In this document: positions 1 through 6,239 of the stretch, one piece after another
Layout: the number at the start of each line of letters is the position of its first letter
How positions within the stretch are numbered: the stretch's first letter is position 1
Source of the DNA: Alphaproteobacteria bacterium
Lineage (GTDB): Bacteria; Pseudomonadota; Alphaproteobacteria; Bin95
Assembly: GCA_022822125.1 (NCBI GenBank)
Contig: JAJECF010000219.1
Coordinates: 1 to 6,239, forward strand
DNA: 6,239 nucleotides
Direction of reading: 5' to 3'
The notes under the pieces: generated by a model
Told to the model about the DNA's origin: nothing
Database searches by the model: none
Seen by the model: the letters and a program-made list of their open reading frames with translations, nothing else
Program-made: the position numbers and the translations under genes

Positions 1-122
1 TTCTTCGAGCGCGTGATGAACTTCTTGTAGAGCGGATGGCGAACGCGGCGGTCGACGCGGACGATGATCGTCTTGTCCATCTTGTCGCTGACCACGACGC
101 CCTGCAGGATTCGTTTCGGCAT
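1..122 (-). CDS. rpsQ: 30S ribosomal protein S17, N-terminal part, cut by window edge
   Basis: S17 (uS17) is an early 16S rRNA-binding protein of the OB-fold type. Only the first 40 complete codons are in the window. The translation begins [18 protein letters not shown] and continues through [15 protein letters not shown], matching the family's QGxVVSDKxDKT...HPxYKKxxxRSKK pattern. The start ATG has TGAGGA, overlapping the rpmC stop, about 10 bases upstream. Its place directly after rpmC is the expected one in the S10 operon. The remaining C-terminal half, roughly 40 residues in the family, lies beyond position 1. Confidence 0.95.
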   Translation of the reverse strand, partial: MPKRILQGVVVSDKMDKTIIVRVDRRVRHPLYKKFITRSK

Positions 123-135
123 GGCGGTGTCGTCC

Positions 136-339
136 TCAGGCCCCGGCCGCCGCGCGGCTCTTCTCGCCGAGGATCGTCCTGATCCTGGCGATGTCCCGGC
201 GCACCTTGCGTATCTCGGCGGTGTTTTCGAGCTGCCCCGACGCTTTCTGGAAGCGAAGGTTGAATGCCGCCTTCTGGAGGTCCTCCAGAAGCTCCGACAG
301 CTCGTCTGCGGTGCGCGCGCGCACGTCGATCGCTTTCAT
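136..339 (-). CDS. rpmC: 50S ribosomal protein L29, complete
   Basis: L29 (uL29) is a small helical protein next to L23 at the exit-tunnel mouth. The 67-residue product is the normal size. It begins [14 protein letters not shown], has the [21 protein letters not shown] signature (about 21-41) and the second helix with [19 protein letters not shown] (42-60). The start is the ATG four bases after the rplP stop (TGACGCCATG); the longer open frame upstream belongs to sequence inside rplP. The Shine-Dalgarno is weak (a GAGACGGGG-like stretch further upstream), so coupling to rplP is likely. rpsQ follows after 13 bases. Confidence 0.96.
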   Translation of the reverse strand: MKAIDVRARTADELSELLEDLQKAAFNLRFQKASGQLENTAEIRKVRRDIARIRTILGEKSRAAAGA

Positions 340-343
340 GGCG

Positions 344-757
344 TCAGGCCCCGTCTCGGACGACCACGCGGGTCGCAATCGGCAGCTTCGCGGACGCAAG
401 CGCGAAAGCGTCGCGGGCCACGGTTTCGGGCACGCCGTCGAGCTCGAACATGATCCGTCCGGGCTTGACCTTCGCCACCCAGTATTCCGGCGAGCCCTTG
501 CCCTTGCCCATGCGCACCTCGGCCGGCTTGGTCGATACCGGCACATCCGGGAAGATGCGGATCCAGACCTTGCCCGCGCGGCGCATCCGGCGTGTGATCG
601 TGCGCCGGGCGGCCTCGATCTGCCGCGCGGTAATCCTGGCCGGCGCCGCGGCCTTGAGCCCGTAGCTGCCGAAGGTCAGCGCCGTGCCGCCCTTCGCCAG
701 GCCGTGGATGCGCCCCTTCTGCCGCTTGCGGTATTTCGTGCGCCTCGGTTGCAGCAT
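344..757 (-). CDS. rplP: 50S ribosomal protein L16, complete
   Basis: L16 (uL16) binds near the A-site tRNA elbow and the peptidyl transferase centre and joins late in 50S assembly. The 137-residue product is one residue longer than E. coli L16. It begins [17 protein letters not shown] and contains [20 protein letters not shown] (about 33-52), [22 protein letters not shown] (about 67-88) and [17 protein letters not shown]. Arg82 aligns with E. coli Arg81, the residue hydroxylated by the YcfD/RoxA oxygenase in some bacteria; whether that happens here is unknown. GAGGAG overlapping the rpsC stop and about eight bases before the ATG is the ribosome binding site. rpmC begins four bases after the stop. 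Confidence 0.98.
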   Translation of the reverse strand: MLQPRRTKYRKRQKGRIHGLAKGGTALTFGSYGLKAAAPARITARQIEAARRTITRRMRRAGKVWIRIFPDVPVSTKPAEVRMGKGKGSPEYWVAKVKPGRIMFELDGVPETVARDAFALASAKLPIATRVVVRDGA

Positions 758-771
758 AGCCCGTCTCCTCA
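758..771 (-). promoter_or_regulatory. Shine-Dalgarno of rplP overlapping the rpsC stop
   Basis: The minus strand reads TGAGGAGACGGGCT before the rplP ATG. The stop codon TGA forms part of GAGGAG, so termination of S3 and initiation of L16 use the same bases. Confidence 0.7.
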
Positions 772-1452
772 GCGGCCCATCGCGGCGCGCTCTTCGGCCA
801 GCCGCTTGTCCTGCGCCATCGGGTCATGCGCCATGATCTCGCCCTTGAAAACCCAGACCTTCACCCCGCAGGAGCCGTAGGTCGTGTTCGCGGTGGCCTC
901 GCCATAATCGATATCGGCCCGGAGCGTATGCAGCGGCACCCGGCCCTCGCGATACCACTCGGTGCGCGCAATCTCCGCCCCGCCGAGCCGTCCGCCGACA
1001 TTGATGCGGATGCCGAGCGCGCCGAGGCGCATCGCCGACTGCACCGCCCGCTTCATGGCGCGCCGGAACGCGACCCGGCGCTCGAGCTGCTGGGCGATAT
1101 TGTCGGCCACCAGCCGCGCATCGATTTCCGGCTTGCGGATCTCGACGATATTCAGGTTGACATCGCTGTTCGTCATCCGCCCGAGCGCCGTGCGCAGCCG
1201 CTCGATATCGGCGCCCTTCTTGCCGATCACAACGCCAGGCCGGGCGGTGTGGATGGTGACGCGCGCCTTTTTCGCCGGGCGCTCGATGACGATCTTGGAG
1301 AGGCCTGCATTCTGGAGGCGCGTCTCCAGGAAATCGCGGATCCTGAGGTCCTCATGCAGCAGGTCGCCATAGTCGCGGTCCGCATACCAGCGCGAGTTCC
1401 AGGTCCGGTTGATGCCGAGCCGAAGCCCGATCGGGTTGACTTTATGGCCCAT
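769..1452 (-). CDS. rpsC: 30S ribosomal protein S3, complete
   Basis: S3 (uS3) lies at the mRNA entry tunnel of the 30S head and helps unwind structured mRNA. The 227-residue product begins [18 protein letters not shown], the family start. The N-terminal KH domain has its GKKG loop at residues 77-80. The C-terminal domain carries [13 protein letters not shown] (about 126-138), containing the basic residues equivalent to the E. coli mRNA-helicase positions around 131-135. It also has the highly conserved [18 protein letters not shown] (154-171) and [12 protein letters not shown] (173-184). GAGGAGC about nine bases upstream is a strong Shine-Dalgarno within the rplV end, and the start overlaps the rplV stop by one base. 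rplP follows after 11 bases. Confidence 0.98.
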   Translation of the reverse strand: MGHKVNPIGLRLGINRTWNSRWYADRDYGDLLHEDLRIRDFLETRLQNAGLSKIVIERPAKKARVTIHTARPGVVIGKKGADIERLRTALGRMTNSDVNLNIVEIRKPEIDARLVADNIAQQLERRVAFRRAMKRAVQSAMRLGALGIRINVGGRLGGAEIARTEWYREGRVPLHTLRADIDYGEATANTTYGSCGVKVWVFKGEIMAHDPMAQDKRLAEERAAMGR

Positions 1453-1880
1453 TACACGCGCTCCTCGACCGCATCCCCGTCATCGTCGAAGCTGAGCAGG
1501 TCGTCCTCGTCAGGCCGTTCCCGCACCACGACGCGGAGATTGCTGAACGGCTTCTCCAGCCGCCCGACCCGGCCCCTGGCGCGGGGCCGCATCCGCTTCA
1601 TCACGATCGTCCGCCCGACCGTCGCCTCGGCCACCACCAGCCGGTCGATGTCGAGTTCATGGTTGTTTTCCGCATTCGCGACCGCCGACTGCACCGCCTT
1701 GCGGACATCCTCGGCCACGCGCTTCCTGGAGAAGGCAAGCGCATCGAGCGCCGCCTCGACGCTCAGGCCGCGAATGCTCTGGGCGACGAGATTCAGCTTG
1801 CGCGGGCTCGTGCGGATATATTTCACGTAAGCCAGCGCCTCGTTTTCCGCCAGGCGGGGTGCCGCTTTCGGTTTGCCCAT
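1452..1880 (-). CDS. rplV: 50S ribosomal protein L22 with acidic C-terminal tail, complete
   Basis: L22 (uL22) contacts all 23S rRNA domains and its beta-hairpin lines the exit tunnel beside L4. The product is 142 residues, compared with 110 in E. coli and about 126-140 in alphaproteobacteria. The start is [10 protein letters not shown], four bases after the rpsS stop (TGAGGCGATG); the open frame upstream of it lies inside rpsS. Conserved parts are [18 protein letters not shown] (about 21-38), [19 protein letters not shown] (about 65-83) and the tunnel hairpin [16 protein letters not shown] (about 89-104). From about residue 121 the protein ends in a tail with about 11 acidic residues (DEDD, FDDDGD), unusual for a strongly basic protein. 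The terminal EER codons supply the Shine-Dalgarno for rpsC, whose start overlaps this stop by one base (TAATG). Confidence 0.96.
   Translation of the reverse strand: MGKPKAAPRLAENEALAYVKYIRTSPRKLNLVAQSIRGLSVEAALDALAFSRKRVAEDVRKAVQSAVANAENNHELDIDRLVVAEATVGRTIVMKRMRPRARGRVGRLEKPFSNLRVVVRERPDEDDLLSFDDDGDAVEERV
1453..1468 (-). promoter_or_regulatory. Shine-Dalgarno of rpsC, inside the rplV 3' end
   Basis: The minus strand reads CGAGGAGCGCGTGTA before the rpsC ATG. GAGGAG is about nine bases upstream and encodes Glu-Glu at the L22 end. It is nearly the same sequence and spacing as the rplW site. Confidence 0.75.
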
Positions 1881-1884
1881 CGCC

Positions 1885-2163
1885 TCAGCCCCGCCGCGCC
1901 TTCTTGTCCGCTGCATGCCCGTAGAAGGTCCGGGTCGGCGCGAACTCACCGAATTTGTGTCCGACCATGTCCTCCGTGACCAGCACAGGCAGGAATTTCT
2001 GCCCGTTATGGACGCCGAAGGTGAGCCCGACGAATTGCGGCAGGATCGTGGACCGCCTCGACCAGGTGCGGATCACCTCCTTGCGGCCCGAACCGCGCAC
2101 AGCCTCCGCCTTCTTGAGCAGATAGCCGTCCACGAAGGGGCCTTTCCAAACCGAACGCGACAT
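1885..2163 (-). CDS. rpsS: 30S ribosomal protein S19, complete
   Basis: S19 (uS19) is a 16S rRNA-binding protein of the 30S head that pairs with S13 near the A-site tRNA and subunit bridge B1a. The 92-residue product is the family length and begins with the near-invariant [11 protein letters not shown]. It contains [23 protein letters not shown] (about 32-54), the [18 protein letters not shown] signature (about 63-80), and a basic KKARRG end. The start is four bases after the rplB stop in the junction TAGGGCCATG, the same ten bases as at the rplC-rplD junction. GAGAGG lies about 10 bases upstream inside the rplB end. rplV begins four bases downstream. Confidence 0.98.
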   Translation of the reverse strand: MSRSVWKGPFVDGYLLKKAEAVRGSGRKEVIRTWSRRSTILPQFVGLTFGVHNGQKFLPVLVTEDMVGHKFGEFAPTRTFYGHAADKKARRG

Positions 2164-2167
2164 GGCC

Positions 2168-3007
2168 CTAGCCTCTCGTCTTGGCGCGGTGGCGGCTGCG
2201 CAGGATCATCTTGTCGGACGCCTTCTTCTTTCTCGTCCGCCGGCCCTTGGTGGGCTTGCCCCAGGGCGTCACCGGATGGCGCCCGCCCGAGGTCCGGCCC
2301 TCGCCGCCGCCATGAGGATGGTCCACGGGGTTCATCACAACGCCGCGCACATGCGGACGCCGGCCGAGCCAGCGGTTGCGCCCGGCCTTGGCGAGCGTCT
2401 GGTTGCCGTGGTCCGAGTTGGAAACCGCGCCGATGGTGGCCATGCACTCATGCGACACGATGCGCGTCTCGCCTGAGTTGAAACGCAGCCGCGCCATGCC
2501 GGCGTCGCGCCCGACCAGCTGCACATAGGTACCGGCGGCGCGCGCGACCTGCCCGCCCTTGCCCGGCTTCAGTTCAACATTGTGAACGATGGTGCCGACG
2601 GGAATCCGGCGCAGCGGCATCGCATTGCCGGGCTTCACATCCACCTCCCGGCCGGCGACCACCGTGTCGCCCGGCTGCAGGCGCTGCGGGGCCAGAATAT
2701 AGGACAACTCGCCGTCCTCATAGCGGAGGAGCGCGATGAAGGCGGTGCGGTTCGGATCGTATTCCAGCCGCTCCACGAGCGCCGGCTGGTCCCATTTACG
2801 CCGCTTGAAGTCGATCCGGCGGTATTTGCGCTTGTGGCCGCCGCCGCGCCAGAAGACGGTCGTGCGCCCCTGGTTGTTGCGCCCGCCCGTGCCCGTCAGC
2901 CCTTCGGTCAACGCCTTGACCGGCTTGCCCTTGTGCAGGCCGCTGCGATCCACCAGCACGAGCCCGCGGCGGCCCGGCGATGTCGGCTTGTATTGCTTCA
3001 GCGCCAT
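2168..3007 (-). CDS. rplB: 50S ribosomal protein L2, complete
   Basis: L2 (uL2) is required for subunit association and organises 23S rRNA near the peptidyl transferase centre. The product is 279 residues, close to the usual 273-279. It has the [15 protein letters not shown] start, the N-terminal OB-fold region with [22 protein letters not shown] (about 42-63), and the C-terminal SH3-like region. The signature [12 protein letters not shown] lies at 226-237; His230 matches the E. coli His229 implicated in peptidyl transferase function. The tail is very basic and ends in the family style [14 protein letters not shown]. The start follows the rplW stop after four bases (TGAGGCGATG). The only nearby Shine-Dalgarno-like sequence is GAGG overlapping that stop, which is too close to be ideal, so translation is probably coupled to rplW. 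Confidence 0.98.
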   Translation of the reverse strand: MALKQYKPTSPGRRGLVLVDRSGLHKGKPVKALTEGLTGTGGRNNQGRTTVFWRGGGHKRKYRRIDFKRRKWDQPALVERLEYDPNRTAFIALLRYEDGELSYILAPQRLQPGDTVVAGREVDVKPGNAMPLRRIPVGTIVHNVELKPGKGGQVARAAGTYVQLVGRDAGMARLRFNSGETRIVSHECMATIGAVSNSDHGNQTLAKAGRNRWLGRRPHVRGVVMNPVDHPHGGGEGRTSGGRHPVTPWGKPTKGRRTRKKKASDKMILRSRHRAKTRG

Positions 3008-3011
3008 CGCC

Positions 3012-3344
3012 TCAGATCCCCGTGGTCACATCGACCGAGTGACCCTCCTCAAGCGTCACGACCGCCTTCTTCCAGTCCGGCCGTTTGCCCGGCACGCCCC
3101 GGAACCGCTTGGTCTTGCCCTTGACCCTCATCGTGTTGACCTTCTTCACCTTCACCGAGAAGAGCCCCTCCACGGCCTGGAGGATCTCCGGCTTGGTGGC
3201 GTCCATCGCCACCCGGAAGGTGATCTGGTTGTGCTCGCCGATCAGCGTCGATTTCTCGGTCACGACCGGCGCCCTGATGACGGCGAGCATCCGCTCGCGT
3301 CCGATCCGGGGCGCGGGCCGCCCGATGGCGCGGGCGCGGCTCAT
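3012..3344 (-). CDS. rplW: 50S ribosomal protein L23, complete
   Basis: L23 (uL23) sits at the exit-tunnel mouth and is the docking site for trigger factor and the signal recognition particle. The 110-residue product has the family core [10 protein letters not shown] (about 24-33), [23 protein letters not shown] (about 49-71), and ends [17 protein letters not shown]. Two starts are possible. I chose the ATG overlapping the rplD stop (ATGA) because GAGGAG lies about nine bases upstream. The alternative Met19 at 3290 gives a 92-residue protein closer to the usual 96-100 but has only a weak binding site. With the chosen start the protein carries an Arg-rich extension of about 18 residues before the conserved core. 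rplB begins four bases after the stop. Confidence 0.95.
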   Translation of the reverse strand: MSRARAIGRPAPRIGRERMLAVIRAPVVTEKSTLIGEHNQITFRVAMDATKPEILQAVEGLFSVKVKKVNTMRVKGKTKRFRGVPGKRPDWKKAVVTLEEGHSVDVTTGI

Positions 3345-3961
3345 GACAGGCGCTCCTCGAGATGCGCGGCCGCATCGCGGGTCAGCACCAGCACATCGCG
3401 CCGCAGGATGTCATAGACATTGGCGCCCATGCGCGGCAGAACATCGACGCCGACGATATTGGCCGCGGCCCGGCGGAAGTTCTCGTCCACCGTCTCGCCG
3501 CCCAGGATCAACGCCGACTCGAGGTCCATCTCCCGAAGCCGCCTCGCGAGGTCGCGCGTGCGGCCGCCTTCCAGCGCGAGATCCTCGACCACGACCAGCT
3601 TGCCGGCCTCGGTCTTGGACGCCAGCGCCGCGCGCAGCCCCGCCGCCCGCACCTTTTTCGGCAGCTTGTGGGCATGGTCACGGACCCGGGGTCCGTGCGC
3701 GACGCCGCCGCCGCGGAAGATATTCGCCGTCGCGGCCCCGTGACGGGCGCGGCCCGTGCCCTTCTGGCGATAGATCTTGGATTTCACGCGCGCGATCTCG
3801 CTGCGCTCCTTGACCTTGCGATTGCCGCCGCGCTTCCTTGCGCGCTGCCAGTTCACCACACGGGCCAGCAGGTCGCGACGCACCTCGCCGCCGAACACGC
3901 CGTCGGCAAGCTCGATGCTGCCGGTCTCGCGGTTGTCCCAATCCCTGACCGGGAGCTGCAT
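3341..3961 (-). CDS. rplD: 50S ribosomal protein L4, complete
   Basis: L4 (uL4) binds 23S rRNA and sends a long loop to the constriction of the exit tunnel; in some bacteria it also represses the S10 operon. The 206-residue product starts at [10 protein letters not shown], the family start. An open frame runs 75 codons further upstream, but only as out-of-frame sequence inside rplC. The ATG lies four bases after the rplC stop (TAGGGCCATG), with GGGGAG about 10 bases upstream in the rplC tail. The tunnel loop, about residues 40-95, is very basic and holds the conserved KGTGRARHG (68-76) and [11 protein letters not shown] (82-92). The globular Rossmann-like domain has [21 protein letters not shown] at 171-191. 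Its terminal EER codons provide the Shine-Dalgarno for rplW, whose ATG overlaps this stop as ATGA. A 19-base palindrome lies in codons 89-95. Confidence 0.97.
   Translation of the reverse strand: MQLPVRDWDNRETGSIELADGVFGGEVRRDLLARVVNWQRARKRGGNRKVKERSEIARVKSKIYRQKGTGRARHGAATANIFRGGGVAHGPRVRDHAHKLPKKVRAAGLRAALASKTEAGKLVVVEDLALEGGRTRDLARRLREMDLESALILGGETVDENFRRAAANIVGVDVLPRMGANVYDILRRDVLVLTRDAAAHLEERLS
3345..3360 (-). promoter_or_regulatory. Shine-Dalgarno deciding the rplW start, inside the rplD 3' end
   Basis: The minus strand reads CGAGGAGCGCCTGTC before the ATG at 3344. GAGGAG is spaced about nine bases from that ATG and also encodes Glu-Glu of the L4 end. The competing ATG at 3290 has only a weak GAGCGG upstream, so the longer L23 is preferred. 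Confidence 0.75.
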
Positions 3962-3965
3962 GGCC

Positions 3966-4688
3966 CTACTCCCCGTTCCCGCCGGCCGGCGGCGCTTCGG
4001 CTTCCGCCTCTTCCGGCGCCCTGAGGCCGGCCGGAAACGGCGCGCCCTCGGGCAGCTTGCGCTTGCGCGCGTCCGACACCAGCACCCAGCCGCCCTTCGC
4101 GCCCGGCACCGCGCCCTTGACCATGATGAGGCCGCGCTCGACGTCGGTATCGACCACTTCCAGATTCTGCGCCGTAGCCCGCGCATCGCCCATATGGCCG
4201 GCCATCTTCTTGCCCTTCCAGACCTTGCCCGGATTCTGGCTGTTGCCGGTGGAGCCGTGCGAACGGTGCGAGATGGAAACGCCGTGCGATGCCCGCAAGC
4301 CGGCGAAATTGTGCCGCTTCATCGCGCCGGCGAAGCCCTTGCCGATGCTCGTGCCCGAGACATCGACATGCTGGCCCTTGACGAAATGGTCGGCGGAAAG
4401 CTCCGCGCCCACCTCGACCAGCGCATCTTCGGAAACGCGGAACTCTGCGAGCCGCTTCGCCGGCTCGACCTTCGCCCTGGCGAAATGGCCGCGCATCGGG
4501 CGCGTGACCCGCTTGGTGCGCGCCATGCCGGCGCCGAGTTGCAGCGCGGTGTAGCCGTCCGGCTCCTGGCGGCGCTGCGCGACCACGCGGCAGCGGTCGA
4601 GCGACAGCACCGTGACCGGCACATGCACGCCCGTTTCCGCAAACATGCGCATCATGCCGAGCTTGCGGGCAATGACGCCGGTTCGCAT
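3966..4688 (-). CDS. rplC: 50S ribosomal protein L3, complete
   Basis: L3 (uL3) is an early-assembling large-subunit protein whose long loop reaches towards the peptidyl transferase centre. I place the start at the ATG giving [16 protein letters not shown], because that is where the family begins and a strong GGGAGG lies about 10 bases upstream, overlapping the rpsJ stop. An in-frame ATG at 4724 would add 12 residues inside rpsJ and is unlikely. The product is 240 residues, longer than the roughly 209 of E. coli. Family motifs include [18 protein letters not shown] (about 111-128) and [13 protein letters not shown] (about 155-167). Gln151 aligns with E. coli Gln150, the residue methylated by PrmB. 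The last 25 or so residues form a Pro/Ala/Glu-rich tail of a kind common in alphaproteobacterial L3. The gap to rplD is four bases. Confidence 0.97.
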   Translation of the reverse strand: MRTGVIARKLGMMRMFAETGVHVPVTVLSLDRCRVVAQRRQEPDGYTALQLGAGMARTKRVTRPMRGHFARAKVEPAKRLAEFRVSEDALVEVGAELSADHFVKGQHVDVSGTSIGKGFAGAMKRHNFAGLRASHGVSISHRSHGSTGNSQNPGKVWKGKKMAGHMGDARATAQNLEVVDTDVERGLIMVKGAVPGAKGGWVLVSDARKRKLPEGAPFPAGLRAPEEAEAEAPPAGGNGE

Positions 4689-4707
4689 CGACCCCGAACC
4701 TCCCTCA
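4689..4707 (-). promoter_or_regulatory. Shine-Dalgarno deciding the rplC start
   Basis: Read on the minus strand, TGAGGGAGG combines the rpsJ stop codon with a strong anti-16S match about 10 bases before the ATG at 4688. This favours that start over the in-frame ATG at 4724 inside rpsJ. Confidence 0.8.
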
Positions 4708-5013
4708 GACCTTGATCTCGACATCGACGCCGGCCGCGAGATCGAGCTTCATCAGCGCGTCCACGGTCTGGGGCGTCGGATCGACGATATCGAGCACCCG
4801 GCGATGGGTGCGCATTTCGAACTGCTCGCGGCTCTTCTTATCGATATGCGGGCCGCGCAACACGGTATAGCGCTGGATGCGCACAGGCAGCGGAATCGGC
4901 CCGCGCACCTGGGCGCCGGTGCGCTTCGCCGTGCTCACGATCTCGCCGGTGGACTGGTCGAGAACCCGATGGTCGAACGCCTTCAGGCGTATGCGGATGT
5001 TCTGGTGATCCAT
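4705..5013 (-). CDS. rpsJ: 30S ribosomal protein S10 (NusE), complete
   Basis: S10 (uS10) is a small-subunit head protein that also acts as NusE in transcription antitermination complexes with NusB. The 102-residue length is typical of alphaproteobacteria. The sequence has the characteristic [13 protein letters not shown] start, the [15 protein letters not shown] loop near residues 29-43, [14 protein letters not shown] near 59-72, and the [25 protein letters not shown] end. The start ATG has a purine-rich AAGAGACCGAGAG upstream as a modest Shine-Dalgarno. It is the first ribosomal gene after tuf. No S10 leader of the gammaproteobacterial kind, where L4 represses the operon, fits in the 32-base gap. 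Codon use is C-rich, unlike most of tuf next door. Confidence 0.98.
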   Translation of the reverse strand: MDHQNIRIRLKAFDHRVLDQSTGEIVSTAKRTGAQVRGPIPLPVRIQRYTVLRGPHIDKKSREQFEMRTHRRVLDIVDPTPQTVDALMKLDLAAGVDVEIKV

Positions 5014-5045
5014 GGCTCTCGGTCTCTTGTTCCGGCGTTCGCGTT
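5014..5045 (-). other. tuf-rpsJ intergenic spacer, 32 bases
   Basis: This is the widest gap in the window. I see no hairpin with a T-run, no convincing -35/-10 pair, and only a purine-rich AAGAGACCGAGAG serving as the rpsJ ribosome binding site. tuf and rpsJ are therefore probably co-transcribed. Confidence 0.6.
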
Positions 5046-6236
<1,191 letters not shown>

Positions 6237-6239
6237 CGT

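Noticed and set aside
340..546. Upstream extension of rpmC to an ATG at 546
   Set aside because: The extra 69 residues are out-of-frame rplP sequence. L29 is normally about 65 residues and begins at the ATG at 339.
826..1830. A 334-codon plus-strand open frame opposite rpsC and rplV
   Set aside because: It spans two conserved ribosomal genes on the other strand. Long antisense frames are expected in G+C-rich DNA, and the Arg/Ala/His-rich product is typical of shadows.
1881..1949. Upstream extension of rplV to an ATG at 1949
   Set aside because: The added 23 residues lie within rpsS and match no L22. The MGKPK start fits the family and the four-base spacing.
3962..4186. Upstream extension of rplD to an ATG at 4186
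   Set aside because: The extra 75 residues are out-of-frame rplC sequence. The family start MQLPV with a Shine-Dalgarno lies at 3961.
3777..4715. A 312-codon plus-strand open frame opposite rplD and rplC
   Set aside because: Antisense to two clearly real genes, with biased composition and no recognisable domain.

Overview
This window is a stretch of the conserved bacterial str/S10 translation gene cluster. All of its genes are read from the minus strand, so transcription runs from the right edge to the left. In that direction the order is tuf (EF-Tu), rpsJ (S10), rplC (L3), rplD (L4), rplW (L23), rplB (L2), rpsS (S19), rplV (L22), rpsC (S3), rplP (L16), rpmC (L29) and the start of rpsQ (S17), which runs off the left edge. 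Eleven genes are complete and one is partial. The largest gap between genes is about 32 bases (tuf to rpsJ), so no gene-free stretch exceeds 300 bases. I see no RNA gene, mobile element, CRISPR array or terminator.

The high G+C content points to an alphaproteobacterium. So do the tuf-rpsJ linkage without an S10 leader, the 102-residue S10, and the EF-Tu, L3, L22 and S3 sequence style. The EF-Tu start ([17 protein letters not shown]) resembles Rhodospirillales-type proteins. I cannot place it more precisely without a search.

The genes form one tightly packed transcription unit. Five junctions have exactly four bases between stop and start, one start overlaps the previous stop by four bases (ATGA) and one by a single base (TAATG). 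This favours translational coupling and balanced output. EF-Tu delivers aminoacyl-tRNA to the ribosome. S10, S19, S3 and S17 go into the small subunit. L3, L4, L23, L2, L22, L16 and L29 go into the large subunit, where L2, L3 and L16 lie near the peptidyl transferase centre and L4, L22, L23 and L29 line the exit tunnel or its mouth.

I found no undescribed system here. The most notable signal is a mosaic tuf gene. Codons 1 to about 380 avoid GCC and ACC and use ACG, GCG, GTT, TTG and several ATA codons. The last 16 codons switch abruptly to the C-ending style of the neighbours. Lesser points are an acidic C-terminal tail on L22, repeated identical stop-start junctions, Shine-Dalgarno sequences built into the terminal codons of L4 and L22, and a 19-base perfect palindrome inside rplD.
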